64,000 nucleotides of DNA, from positions 35,702,001 to 35,766,000 of the forward strand of contig CM069873.1 in assembly GCA_036172665.1 (NCBI GenBank). Direction: 5' to 3'. Shown in pieces: positions 1 to 12,719 of this stretch; position 1 is the first letter of the stretch; the number at the start of each line of letters is the position of its first letter. The notes beneath the pieces were generated by a model, which saw nothing but the letters and a program-made list of their open reading frames with translations, was not told the origin of the DNA and searched no databases. The position numbers and the translations under genes are program-made. Origin of the DNA: Prosopocoilus inquinatus (lineage: Eukaryota; Arthropoda; Insecta; Coleoptera; Lucanidae).

Positions 1-149
1 ACGTATTAGCGTTGTTCCTGTGATGTATCTAATCGATCCTTACTCATCTATCATGTTATTTGGCGTCTTGATGGACTCCAGTAACTCTAATGTGAGATAC
101 GAAATTTTCGGACGCAGCAGAAGCTGGAAATAGTTTTAAACGAAACAAC
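1..149 (+). repeat. Representative satellite monomer (first unit) and consensus layout
   Basis: Unit coordinates used throughout start at 'acgcatt' or 'acgtatt'. Bases 11-30 read 'gttgttcctgtgatgtatct' and are nearly invariant. Bases 31-40 usually read 'aatcgatcct' and include ATCGAT. Bases 41-55 are variable (tactcatctatcatg, tacttagctactatg, tacttatctactatg, tatttatttatcatg). Bases 62-72 are variable (gacgtttcgat, gacgtttggat, gacgtttgaat, ggcgtctcgat, gacgtatcgat). Bases 77-91 carry ccagtaactctgatg, tctagtaactctgatg or ccagtaactctaatg. Bases 96-110 separate the main classes (atacaaagttctcgg, atacaaagttttcgg, atacgaaattttcgg, atacgaagtttttgg). The tail 'gctggaaatagttttaaac' varies as ttttgaac or ttttaaatg. 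The consensus has 29 C, 30 G and 8 CpG. Confidence 0.95.
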
Positions 150-245
150 ACGCATTAGCGTTGTTCCTGTGATGTATCTAATCGATCCTTACTCATCTAT
201 CATGTTATTTGACGTTTCGATGGACTCCAGTAACTCTAATGTGAG

Positions 246-262
246 ATACGAAATTTTCGGGC
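246..262 (+). other. Weak CENP-B-box-like motif (7 of 9 core bases)
   Basis: The mammalian CENP-B box core is TTCG, four bases, A, two bases, CGGG. Here 'TACGAAATTTTCGGG' matches all core bases except TTCG (TACG) and the central A (T). The CGGG form exists only in units with 'gaaattttcgggcgc', for example near 3582, 7018 and 7165. Most units have CGGA and match even less well. The segment also holds a 5-bp dyad, CGAAA-T-TTTCG. Binding by any CENP-B-like protein is speculative. Confidence 0.3.
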
Positions 263-2831
263 GCAGCAGGAGCTGGAAATAGTTTTAAACGAAACAACAC
301 GCATTAGCGTTGTTCCTGTGATGTATCTAATCGATCCTTACTCATCTATCATGTTATTTGACGTTTCGATGGACTCCAGTAACTCTAATGTGAGATACGA
401 AATTTTCGGACGCAGCAGAAGCTGGAAATAGTTTTAAACGAAACAACACGCATTAGCGTTGTTCCTGTGATGTATCTAATCGATCCTTACTCATCTATCA
501 TGTTATTTGGCGTCTCGATGGACTCCAGTAACTCTGATGTGAGATACAAAGGTTTCGGACGCAGAAGAAGCTGGAAATAGTTTTAAACGAAACAACACGC
601 ATTAGCGTTGTTCCTGTGATGTATCTAATCGATCCTTACTCATCTATCATGTTATTTGACGTTTCGATGGACTCTAGTACCTCTGATGTGAGATATGAAG
701 TTTTTGGACGCAGCAGGAGCTGGAAATAGTTTTAAACGAAACAACACGCATTAGCGTTGTTCCTGTGATGTATCTAATCGATCCTTACTCATCTATCATG
801 TTATTTGGCGTCTCGATGGACTCCAGTAACTCTGATGTGAGATACAAAGTTTTCGGACGCAGCAGAAGCTGGAAATAGTTTTAGTCGAAACAACACGCAT
901 TAGCGTTGTTCCTGTGATGTATCTAATCGATCCTTACTCATCTATCATGTTATTTGACGTTTGGATGGACTCCAGTAGCTCTGATGTGAGATACAAAGTT
1001 CTCGGACGCAGCAGAAGCTGGAAATAGTTTTGAACGAAACAAAACGTATTAGCGTTGTTCCTGTGATGTATCTAATCGATCCTTACTTATCTACTATGTT
1101 ATTTGACTTTTCGATGGACTCTAGTAACTCTGATGTGAGATACGAAATTTTCGATCGTAGCAGAATCTGGAAATAGTTTTAAATGAAACAACACGTATTA
1201 GCGTTGTTCCTGTGATGTATCTAATCGATCCTTACTCATCTATCATGTTATTTGACGTTTGGATGGACTCCAGTAGCTCTGATGTGAGATACAAAGTTTT
1301 CGGACGCAGCAGAAGCTGGAAATAGTTTTAAACGAAACAACACGCATTACCGTTGTTCCTGTGATGTATCTAATCGATCCTTACTCATCTATCATGTTAT
1401 TTGGCGTCTCGATGGACTCCAGTAACTCTGACTTGAGATACAAAGATTTCGGACGCAGCAGGAGCTGGAAATAGTTTTAAACGAAACAGCACGTATTAGC
1501 GTTGTTCCTGTGATGTATCTAATCGATCCTTACTCATCTATCATGTTATTTGACGTTTGGATGGACTCCAGTAACTCTGATGTGAGATACAAAGTTCTCG
1601 GACGCAGCAGAAGCTGGAAATAGTTTTGAACGAAACAACACGTATTGGCGTTGTTCCTGTGATGTATCTAATCGATCCTTACTCATCTATCATGTTATTT
1701 GACGTTTGGATGGACTCCAGTAGCTCTGATGTGAGATACAAAGTTTTCGGACGCAGCAGAAGCTGGAAATAGTTTTAAACGAAACAACACGCATTAGCGT
1801 TGTTCCTGTGATGTACCTAATCGATCCTTACTCATCTATCATGTTATTTGGCGTCTCGATGGACTCCAGTAACTCTGATGTGAGATACAAAGTTTTCGGA
1901 CGCAGCAGAAGCTGGAAATAGTTTTAAATGAAACAACACGTATTAGCGTTGTTCCTGTGATGTATCTAATCGATCCTTATTTATTTATCATGTTATTTGA
2001 CGTATCGATGGACTCTAGTAACTCTGATGTGAGATACGAAGTTTTTGGGCGCAGCAGGACCTGGAAATAGTTTTAAACGAAGCAACACGTATTAGCGTTG
2101 TTCCTGTGATGTATCTAATAGATCCTTACTTAGCTACTATGTTATTTGACGTTTCGATGGACTCCAGTAACTCTAATGTGAGATACGAAATTTTCGGACG
2201 CAGCAGAAGCTGGAAATAGTTTTGAACGAAACAACACGTATTAGCGTTGTTCCTGTGATGTATCTAATCGATCCTTACTCATCTATCATGTTATTTGACG
2301 TTTGGATGGACTCCAGTAACTCTGATGTGAGATACAAAGTTCTCGGACGCAGCAGAAGCTGGAAATAGTTTTGAACGAAACAACACGTATTAGCGTTGTT
2401 CCTGTGATGTATCTAATCGATCCTTACTTATCTATCATGTTATTTAACGTTTGGATGGACTCCAGTAACTCTGATGTGAGATACAAAATTTTCGGACGCA
2501 GCAGAAGCTGGAAATAGTTTTAAACGAAACAACACGCATTAGCGTTGTTCCTGTGATGTATCTAATCGATCCTTACTCATCTATCATTATATTTGACGTT
2601 TGGATGGACTACAGTAACTCTGATGTCAGATACAAAGTTTACGGACGCAGCAGAAGCTGGAAATAGTTTTAAACGAAACAACACGCATTAGCGTTGTTCC
2701 TGTGATGTATCTAATCGATCCTTACTCATCTATCATGTTATTTGGCGTTTCGATGGACTCCAGAAACTTTGATGTGAGATACGAAGTTTTCGGACGCAGC
2801 AGAAGCTGGAAATAGTTTTAAACGAAACAAC

Positions 2832-3332
2832 ACGCATTAGCGTTGTTCCTGTGATGTATCTAATCGATCCTTACTCACCTATCATGTTATTTGACGTTTC
2901 GATGGACTCTAGTAACTCTGATGTGAGATACGAAGTTTTTGGACGCAGCAGGAGCTGGAAATAGTTTTAAACGAAACAACACGTATTAGCGTTGTTCCTG
3001 TGATGTATCTAATCGATCCTTACTCATCTATCATGTTATTTGACGTTTGGATGGACTGCAGTTCCTCTGATGTGAGATAAAAAGTTCTCGGACGCAGCAG
3101 AAGCTGGAAATAGTTTTAAACGAAACAACACGCATTATCGTTGTTCCTGTGATGTATCTAATCGATCCTTACTCATCTATCATGTTATTTAGCGTTGTTC
3201 CTGTGATGTATCTAATGGATCCTTACTCATCTATCATGTTATTTGACGTTTCGATGGACTCTAGTACCTCTGATGTGAGATATGAAGTTTTTGGACGCAG
3301 CAGGAGCTGGAAATAGTTTTAAACGAAACAAC
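2832..3332 (+). repeat. Spacer between block A copies: two full units, a truncated unit, one full unit
   Basis: This segment separates the two block A copies and explains why their offset is 3,332 bp (22 x 149 + 54) and not a whole number of units. The second unit (2981-3129) carries private changes (actgcagttcctctg and gataaaaagttctcgg). The last unit (3184-3332) is a 'taatggatcc' type fused to a 'tctagtacctctg ... gatatgaag' type that is also seen at 597-745. The combination suggests a past exchange site. Confidence 0.85.
3130..3183 (+). repeat. Truncated satellite monomer, 54 bp
   Basis: This unit begins normally (acgcattatcg...) and stops after 'catgttattt' at 3190, where the sequence jumps to 'agcgttgttcc' of the next unit. 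About 95 bp are missing. The two ends share only 'tt', so the junction has roughly 2 bp of microhomology. It is the only gross truncation in the window, and it shifts the array phase by 54 bp for everything downstream. Block A copy 2 does not contain it. Confidence 0.93.
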
Positions 3333-6163
3333 ACGTATTAGCGTTGTTCCTGTGATGTATCTAATCGATCCTTACTCATCTATCATGTTATTTGGCGTCT
3401 TGATGGACTCCAGTAACTCTAATGTGAGATACGAAATTTTCGGACGCAGCAGAAGCTGGAAATAGTTTTAAACGAAACAACACGCATTAGCGTTGTTCCT
3501 GTGATGTATCTAATCGATCCTTACTCATCTATCATGTTATTTGACGTTTCGATGGACTCCAGTAACTCTAATGTGAGATACGAAATTTTCGGGCGCAGCA
3601 GGAGCTGGAAATAGTTTTAAACGAAACAACACGCATTAGCGTTGTTCCTGTGATGTATCTAATCGATCCTTACTCATCTATCATGTTATTTGACGTTTCG
3701 ATGGACTCCAGTAACTCTAATGTGAGATACGAAATTTTCGGACGCAGCAGAAGCTGGAAATAGTTTTAAACGAAACAACACGCATTAGCGTTGTTCCTGT
3801 GATGTATCTAATCGATCCTTACTCATCTATCATGTTATTTGGCGTCTCGATGGACTCCAGTAACTCTGATGTGAGATACAAAGGTTTCGGACGCAGAAGA
3901 AGCTGGAAATAGTTTTAAACGAAACAACACGCATTAGCGTTGTTCCTGTGATGTATCTAATCGATCCTTACTCATCTATCATGTTATTTGACGTTTCGAT
4001 GGACTCTAGTACCTCTGATGTGAGATATGAAGTTTTTGGACGCAGCAGGAGCTGGAAATAGTTTTAAACGAAACAACACGCATTAGCGTTGTTCCTGTGA
4101 TGTATCTAATCGATCCTTACTCATCTATCATGTTATTTGGCGTCTCGATGGACTCCAGTAACTCTGATGTGAGATACAAAGTTTTCGGACGCAGCAGAAG
4201 CTGGAAATAGTTTTAGTCGAAACAACACGCATTAGCGTTGTTCCTGTGATGTATCTAATCGATCCTTACTCATCTATCATGTTATTTGACGTTTGGATGG
4301 ACTCCAGTAGCTCTGATGTGAGATACAAAGTTCTCGGACGCAGCAGAAGCTGGAAATAGTTTTGAACGAAACAAAACGTATTAGCGTTGTTCCTGTGATG
4401 TATCTAATCGATCCTTACTTATCTACTATGTTATTTGACTTTTCGATGGACTCTAGTAACTCTGATGTGAGATACGAAATTTTCGATCGTAGCAGAATCT
4501 GGAAATAGTTTTAAATGAAACAACACGTATTAGCGTTGTTCCTGTGATGTATCTAATCGATCCTTACTCATCTATCATGTTATTTGACGTTTGGATGGAC
4601 TCCAGTAGCTCTGATGTGAGATACAAAGTTTTCGGACGCAGCAGAAGCTGGAAATAGTTTTAAACGAAACAACACGCATTACCGTTGTTCCTGTGATGTA
4701 TCTAATCGATCCTTACTCATCTATCATGTTATTTGGCGTCTCGATGGACTCCAGTAACTCTGACTTGAGATACAAAGATTTCGGACGCAGCAGGAGCTGG
4801 AAATAGTTTTAAACGAAACAGCACGTATTAGCGTTGTTCCTGTGATGTATCTAATCGATCCTTACTCATCTATCATGTTATTTGACGTTTGGATGGACTC
4901 CAGTAACTCTGATGTGAGATACAAAGTTCTCGGACGCAGCAGAAGCTGGAAATAGTTTTGAACGAAACAACACGTATTGGCGTTGTTCCTGTGATGTATC
5001 TAATCGATCCTTACTCATCTATCATGTTATTTGACGTTTGGATGGACTCCAGTAGCTCTGATGTGAGATACAAAGTTTTCGGACGCAGCAGAAGCTGGAA
5101 ATAGTTTTAAACGAAACAACACGCATTAGCGTTGTTCCTGTGATGTACCTAATCGATCCTTACTCATCTATCATGTTATTTGGCGTCTCGATGGACTCCA
5201 GTAACTCTGATGTGAGATACAAAGTTTTCGGACGCAGCAGAAGCTGGAAATAGTTTTAAATGAAACAACACGTATTAGCGTTGTTCCTGTGATGTATCTA
5301 ATCGATCCTTATTTATTTATCATGTTATTTGACGTATCGATGGACTCTAGTAACTCTGATGTGAGATACGAAGTTTTTGGGCGCAGCAGGACCTGGAAAT
5401 AGTTTTAAACGAAGCAACACGTATTAGCGTTGTTCCTGTGATGTATCTAATAGATCCTTACTTAGCTACTATGTTATTTGACGTTTCGATGGACTCCAGT
5501 AACTCTAATGTGAGATACGAAATTTTCGGACGCAGCAGAAGCTGGAAATAGTTTTGAACGAAACAACACGTATTAGCGTTGTTCCTGTGATGTATCTAAT
5601 CGATCCTTACTCATCTATCATGTTATTTGACGTTTGGATGGACTCCAGTAACTCTGATGTGAGATACAAAGTTCTCGGACGCAGCAGAAGCTGGAAATAG
5701 TTTTGAACGAAACAACACGTATTAGCGTTGTTCCTGTGATGTATCTAATCGATCCTTACTTATCTATCATGTTATTTAACGTTTGGATGGACTCCAGTAA
5801 CTCTGATGTGAGATACAAAATTTTCGGACGCAGCAGAAGCTGGAAATAGTTTTAAACGAAACAACACGCATTAGCGTTGTTCCTGTGATGTATCTAATCG
5901 ATCCTTACTCATCTATCATTATATTTGACGTTTGGATGGACTACAGTAACTCTGATGTCAGATACAAAGTTTACGGACGCAGCAGAAGCTGGAAATAGTT
6001 TTAAACGAAACAACACGCATTAGCGTTGTTCCTGTGATGTATCTAATCGATCCTTACTCATCTATCATGTTATTTGGCGTTTCGATGGACTCCAGAAACT
6101 TTGATGTGAGATACGAAGTTTTCGGACGCAGCAGAAGCTGGAAATAGTTTTAAATGAAACAAC
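3333..6163 (+). repeat. HOR block A, copy 2 (19 monomers)
   Basis: Second copy of 1-2831. The order of marker units is unchanged: two 'ctctaatg ... gaaattttcggg/a' units, the 'gcagaagaagctgg' unit, the 'gatatgaag' unit, the 'gatcgtagcagaatctgg' unit, the 'tatttatttatcatg' unit, the 'tagatcc' unit, then 'cattatatttg' and 'agaaactttg' units. Its last two units (5866-6163) also form the left edge of block B copy 1, so the blocks overlap and are nested, not simply tandem. Confidence 0.92.
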
Positions 6164-7349
6164 ACGCATTAGCGTTGTTCCTGTGATGTATCTAATGGAT
6201 CCTCACTCATCTATCATGTTATTTGACGTTTCGATGGACTCTAGTAACTCTGATGTGAGATACGAAGTTTTTGGACGCAGCTGAAGCTGGAAATAGTTTT
6301 AAATGAAACAACACGTACTAGCGTTGTTCCTGTGATATATCTAATCGATCCTTACTCATCTATCATGTTATTTGACGTTTGGATGGACTCCAGTAACTCT
6401 GATGTGAGGTACAAAGTTTTCGGACGCAGCAGAAGCTGGAAATTGTTTTAAATGAAACAACACGTATTAGCGTTGTTCCTGTGATGTATCTAATCGATCC
6501 TTACTCATCTATCATGTTATTTGACGTTTGGATGGACTCCAGTAACTCTGATGTGAGATACAAAGTTTTCGGACGCAGCAGAAGCTGGAAATAGTTTTAA
6601 ACGAAACAACACGCATTACCGTTGTTCCTGTGATGTATCTAATCGATCCTTACTCATCTATCATGTTATTTGGCGTCTCGATGGACTCCAGTAACTCTGA
6701 TGTGAGATACAAAGTTTTCGGACGCAGCAGAAGCTGGAAATAGTTTTAATCGAAACAACACGCATTAGCGTTGTTCCTGTGATGTATCTAATCGATCCTT
6801 ACTCATCTATCATGTTATTTGACGTTTGGATGGACTCCAGTAACTCTGATGTGAGATACAAAGTTCTCGGACGCAGCAGAAGCTGGAAATAGTTTTGAAC
6901 GAAACAACACGTATTAGCGTTGTTCCTGTGATGTATCTAATCGATCCTTATTTATTTATCATGTTATTTGACGTATCGATGGACTCTAGTAACTCTGATG
7001 TGAGATACGAAATTTTCGGGCGCAGCAGAAGCTGGAAATAGTTTTGAACGAAACAACACGTATTAGCGTTGTTCCTGTGATGTATCTAATCGATCCTTAT
7101 TTATTTATCATGTTATTTGACGTATCGATGGACTCTAGTAACTCTGATGTGAGATACGAAATTTTCGGGCGCAGCAGAAGCTGGAAATAGTTTTAAACGA
7201 AACAACACGCATTAGCGTTGTTCCTGTGATGTATCTAATCGATCCTTACTCATCTATCATTATATTTGACGTTTGGATGGACTACAGTAACTCTGATGTC
7301 AGATACAAAGTTTACGGACGCAGCAGAAGCTGGAAATAGTTTTAAACGA

Positions 7350-7371
7350 AACAACGCGCATTAGCGTTGTT
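7350..7371. other. Perfect 8-bp inverted repeat across a monomer junction
   Basis: Arms AACAACGC and GCGTTGTT flank a six-base centre (gcatta). The ordinary junction has AACAACAC against GCGTTGTT: the same hairpin with one A-C mismatch, giving a continuous 6-bp stem and one further C-G pair. The perfect version appears here and at 17482-17503, the equivalent place in the duplicated block. Such dyads can extrude as cruciforms or fold in transcripts; a role is not shown. Confidence 0.8.
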
Positions 7372-9441
7372 CCTGTGATGTATCTAATGGATCCTTACTC
7401 ATCTATCATGTTATTTGACGTTTCGATGGACTCTAGTAACTCTGATGTGAGATACGAAGTTTTTGGACGCAGCTGAAGCTGGAAATAATTTTAAATGAAA
7501 CAACACGTACTATCGTTGTTCCTGTGATGTATCTAATCGATCCTTACTCATCTATCATGTTATTTGGCGTTTCGATGGACTCCAGAAACTTTGATGTGAG
7601 ATACGAAGTTTTCGGACGCAGCAGAAGCTGGAAATAGTTTTAAATGAAACAACACCCATTAGCGTTGTTCCTGTGATGTATCTAATGGATCCTTACTCAT
7701 CTATCATGTTATTTGACGTTTCGATGGACTCCAGTAACTCTGATGTGAGATACAAAGGTTTCGGACGCAGCAGAAGCTGGAAATAGTTTTAAACGAAACA
7801 ACACGCATTAGCGTTGTTCCTGTGATGTATCTAATCGATCCTTACTCATCTATCATGTTATTTGACGTTTCGATGGACTCTAGTACCTCTGATGTGAGAT
7901 ATGAAGTTTTTGGACGCAGCAGGAGCTGGAAATAGTTTTAAACGAAACAACACGCGTTACCGTTGTTTCTGTGATGTATCTAATCGATCCTTACTCATCT
8001 ATCATGTTATTTGGGGTTTCGATTGACTCCAGTAACTCTGATGTGAGATACAAAGTTCTCGGACGCAGCAGAAGCTGGAAATAGTTTTGAACGAAACAAA
8101 ACGTATTAGCGTTGTTCCTGTGATGTATCTAATCGATCCTTACTTATCTACTATGTTATTTGACGTTTCGATGGACTCTAGTAACTCTGATGTGAGATAC
8201 GAAATTTTCGATCGTAGCAGAATCTGGAAATAGTTTTAAATGAAACAACACGTATTAGCGTTGTTCCTGTGATGTATCTAATCGATCCTTACTCATCTAT
8301 CATGTTATTTGACGTTTGGATATACTCCAGTAACTCTGACGTGAGATACAAAGTTTTCGGACGCAGCAGAAGCTGGAAATAGTTTTAAACGAAACAACAC
8401 GCATTACCGTTGTTCCTGTGATGTATCTAATCGATCCTTACTCATCTATCATGTTATTTGGCGTCTCGATGGACTCCAGTAACTCTGACTTGAGATACAA
8501 AGATTTCGGACGCAGCAGAAGCTGGAAATAGTTTTAAACGAAACAACACGCATTAGCGTTGTTCCTGTGATGTATCTAATCGATCCTTACTCATCTATCA
8601 TGTTATTTGGCGTCTCGATGGACTCCAGTAACTCTGATGTGAGATACAAAGTTTTCGGACGCAGCAGAAGCTGGAAATAGTTTTAAACGAAACAACACGT
8701 ATTAGCGTTGTTCCTGTGATGTATCTAATCGATCCTTATTTATTTATCATGTTATTTGACGTATCGATGGACTCTAGTAACTCTGAGGTGAGATACGAAG
8801 TTTTTGGGCGCAGCAGGACCTGGAAATAGTTTTAAACGAAGCAACACGTATTAGCGTTGTTCCTGTGATGTATCTAATAGATCCTTACTTAGCTACTATG
8901 TTATTTGACGTTTCGATGGACTCCAGTAACTCTAATGTGAGATACGAAATTTTCGGACGCAGCAGAAGCTGGAAATAGTTTTGAACGAAACAACACGCAT
9001 TAGCGTTGTTCCTGTGATGTATCTAATCGATCCTTACTCATCTATCATGTTATTTGACGTTTCGATGGACTCTAGTAACTCTGATGTGAGATACGAAGTT
9101 TTTGGACGCAGCAGGAGCTGGAAATAGTTTTAAACGAAACAACACGTATTAGCGTTGTTCCTGTGATGTATCTAATCGATCCTTACTCATCTATCATGTT
9201 ATTTGACGTTTGGATGGACTCCAGTAACTCTGATGTGAGATACAAAGTTCTCGGACGCAGCAGAAACTGGAAATAGTTTTGAACGAAACAACACGTACTA
9301 GCGTTGTTCCTGTGATGTATCTAATCGATCCTTACTTATCTATCATGTTATTTGACGTTTGGATGGACTCCAGTAACTCTGATGTGAGATACAAAATTTT
9401 CGGACGCAGCAGAAGCTGGAAATAGTTTTAAACGAAACAAC

Positions 9442-9888
9442 ACGCATTAGCGTTGTTCCTGTGATGTATCTAATCGATCCTTACTCATCTATCATTATAT
9501 TTGACGTTTGGATGGACTACAGTAACTCTGATGTCAGATACAAAGTTTACGGACGCAGCAGAAGCTGGAAATAGTTTTAAACGAAACAACACGCATTAGC
9601 GTTGTTCCTGTGATGTATCTAATCGATCCTTACTCATCTATCATGTTATTTGGCGTTTCGATGGACTCCAGAAACTTTGATGTGAGATACGAAGTTTTCG
9701 GACGCAGCAGAAGCTGGAAATAGTTTTAAATGAAACAACACGCATTAGCGTTGTTCCTGTGATGTATCTAATGGATCCTTACTCATCTATCATGTTATTT
9801 GACGTTTCGATGGACTCTAGTAACTCTGATGTGAGATACGAAGTTTTTGGACGCAGCAGGAGCTGGAAATAGTTTTAAACGAAACAAC
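9442..9888 (+). repeat. Local three-monomer gain inside block B copy 1
   Basis: The trio 'cattatatttg', 'agaaactttg' and 'taatggatcc' occurs here and again at 10187-10633, two units after its first end, so it looks like a local tandem duplication of a five-unit segment. Block B copy 2 has only one trio at the matching place (from 20319). The gain, or the corresponding loss, therefore occurred after the large duplication. Confidence 0.78.
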
Positions 9889-12719
9889 ACACATTAGCGT
9901 TGTTTCTGTGCTGTATCTAATCGATCCTTACTCATCTATCATGTTATTTGACGTTTCGATGGACTCTAGTAACTCTGATGTGAGATACGAAGTTTTTGGA
10001 CGCAGCAGGAGCTGGAAATAGTTTTAAATGAAACAACACGCATTAGCGTTGTTCCTGTGATGTATCTAATCGATCCTTACTTAGCTACTATGTTATTTGA
10101 CGTTTCGATGGACTCCAATAACTCTGATGTGAGATACAAAGTTTTCGGACGCAGCAGAAGCTGGAAATAGTTTTAAACGAAACAACACGCATTAGCGTTG
10201 TTCCTGTGATGTATCTAATCGATCCTTACTCATCTATCATTATATTTGACGTTTGGATGGACTACAGTAACTCTGATGTCAGATACAAAGTTTACGGACG
10301 CAGCAGAAGCTGGAAATAGTTTTAAACGAAACAACACGCATTAGCGTTGTTCCTGTGATGTATCTAATCGATCCTTACTCATCTATCATGTTATTTGGCG
10401 TTTCGATGGACTCCAGAAACTTTGATGTGAGATACGAAGTTTTCGGACGCAGCAGAAGCTGGAAATAGTTTTAAATGAAACAACACGCATTAGCGTTGTT
10501 CCTGTGATGTATCTAATGGATCCTTACTCATCTATCATGTTATTTGACGTTTCGATGGACTCTAGTAACTCTGATGTGAGATACGAAGTTTTTGGACGCA
10601 GCTGAAGCTGGAAATAGTTTTAAATGAAACAACACGTACTAGCGTTGTTCCTGTGATATATCTAATCGATCCTTACTCATCTATCATGTTATTTGACGTT
10701 TGGATGGACTCCAGTAACTCTGATGTGAGGTACAAAGTTTTCGGACGCAGCAGAAGCTGGAAATAGTTTTAAATGAAACAACACGCATTAGCGTTGTTCC
10801 TGTGATGTATCTAATGGATCCTTACTCATCTATCATGTTATTTGACGTTTCGATGGACTCTAGTAACTCTGAGTTGAGATACGAAGTTTTTGGACGCAGC
10901 AGGAGCTGGAAATAGTTTTAAACGAAACAACACGTATTAGCGTTGTTCCTGTGATGTATCTAATCGATCCTTACTCATCTATCATGTTATTTGACGTTTG
11001 GATGGACTCCAGTAACTCTGATGTGAGATACAATGTTCTCGGACGCAGCAGAAGCTGGAAATAGTTTTGAACGAAACAACACGTATTAGCGTTGTTCCTG
11101 TGATGTATCTAATCGATCCTTACTCATCTATCATGTTATTTGACGTTTGGATGAACTCCAGTAACTCTGATGTGAGATACAAAGTTTTCGGACGCAGCAG
11201 AAGCTGGAAATAGTTTTAAACGAAACAACACGCATTACCGTTGTTCCTGTGATGTATCTAATCGATCCTTACTCATCTATCATGTTATTTGGCGTCTCGA
11301 TGGACTCCAGTAACTCTGATGTGAGATACAAAGTTTTCGGACGCAGCAGAAGCTGGAAATAGTTTTAATCGAAACAACACGCATTAGCGTTGTTCCTGTG
11401 ATGTATCTAATCGATCCTTACTCATCTATCATGTTATTTGACGTTTGGATGGACTCCAGTAACTCTGATGTGAGATACAAAGTTCTCGGACGCAGCAGAA
11501 GCTGGAAATAGTTTTGAACGAAACAACACGTATTAGCGTTGTTCCTGTGGTGTATCTAATCGATCCTTATTTATTTATCATGTTATTTGACGTATCGATG
11601 GACTCTAGTAACTCTGATGTGAGATACGAAGTTTTTGGGCGCAGCAGGACCTGGAAATAGTTTTAAACGAAGCAACACGTATTAGCGTTGTTCCTGTGAT
11701 GTATCTAATAGATCCTTACTTATCTATCATGTTATTTGACGTTTGGATGGACTCCAGTAACTCTAATGTGAGATACGAAATTTTCGGGCGCAGCAGAAGC
11801 TGGAAATAGTTTTAAACGAAACAACACGCATTACCGTTGTTCCTGTGATGTATCTAATCGATCCTTACTCATCTATCATGTTATTTGGCGTCTCGATGGG
11901 CTCCAGTAACTCTGACTTGAGATACAAAGATTTCGGACGCAGCAGAAGCTGGAAATAGTTTTAAACGAAACAACACGCATTAGCGTTGTTCCTGTGATGT
12001 ATCTAATCGATCCTTACTCATCTATCATGTTATTTGGCGTCTCGATGGACTCCAGTAACTCTGATGTGAGATACAAAGTTTTCGGACGCAGCAGAAGCTG
12101 GAAATAGTTTTAAACGAAACAACACGTATTAGCGTTGTTCCTGTGATGTATCTAATCGATCCTTATTTATTTATCATGTTATTTGACGTATCGATGGACT
12201 CTAGTAACTCTGAGGTGAGATACGAAGTTTTTGGGCGCAGCAGGACCTGGAAATAGTTTTAAACGAAGCAACACGTATTAGCGTTGTTCCTGTGATGTAT
12301 CTAATAGATCCTTACTTAGCTACTATGTTATTTGACGTTTCGATGGACTCCAGTAACTCTAATGTGAGATACGAAATTTTCGGACGCAGCAGAAGCTGGA
12401 AATAGTTTTGAACGAAACAACACGCATTAGCGTTGTTCCTGTGATGTATCTAATCGATCCTTACTCATCTATCATGTTATTTGACGTTTCGATGGACTCC
12501 AGTAACTCTAATGTGAGATACGAAATTTTCGGGCGCAGCAGAAGCTGGAAATAGTTTTAAACGAAACAACACGCATTAGCGTTGTTCCTGTGATGTATCT
12601 AATCGATCCTTACTCATCTATCATGTTATTTGACGTTTCGATGGACTCCAGTAACTCTAATGTGAGATACGAAATTTTCGGACGCAGCAGAAGCTGGAAA
12701 TAGTTTTAAACGAAACAAC

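Larger units (their letters stand above)
1..2831 (+). repeat. HOR block A, copy 1 (19 monomers)
   Basis: These 19 units recur in the same order 3,332 bp downstream. Matched anchors include 'aaggtttcggacgcagaag' near 549/3881, 'gatcgtagcagaatctgg' at 1153/4485 and the tagatcc unit near 2120/5452. On reading, the copies look essentially identical until the tail of the last unit, where copy 1 has 'taaacg' and copy 2 'taaatg'. The left end is cut by the window, so the duplicated block may be longer. Confidence 0.92.
5866..12719 (+). repeat. HOR block B, copy 1 (46 monomers, 6854 bp)
   Basis: Forty-six units that recur at 15998-22851, an offset of 10,132 bp (68 x 149). Anchors at this exact offset are 'taatggatcctcactc' (6201/16333), 'cctgtggtgtat' (11549/21681) and 'gatgggctcc' (11898/22030). 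Inside, the offset rises to 69 and then 71 units and falls back to 68. One unit near 17.6 kb and two near 19.3 kb occur only in copy 2; three units (9442-9888) occur only in copy 1. Copy 1 also shows internal spacings of 22 and 23 units, for example 'ctctgaggtgag' at 8785 and 12212 (3,427 bp). Confidence 0.88.

Noticed and set aside
89..115. Hammerhead-ribozyme-like core (CTGATG ... CGAAA) in units with 'ctctgatgtgagatacgaaa'
   Set aside because: Hammerheads in satellite DNA are known, so this was checked. The base after CTGATG is T where A is required, only 8 bases separate it from GAAA with no stable stem II, and no upstream strand pairs with the bases after GAAA to form stem III with a cleavage site.
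1..149. Pol III promoter boxes or a tRNA-derived SINE origin of the monomer
   Set aside because: 'gtttcgatggac' resembles a B box only in TTCGA, the flanking bases fail, and no A box lies at a proper distance upstream.
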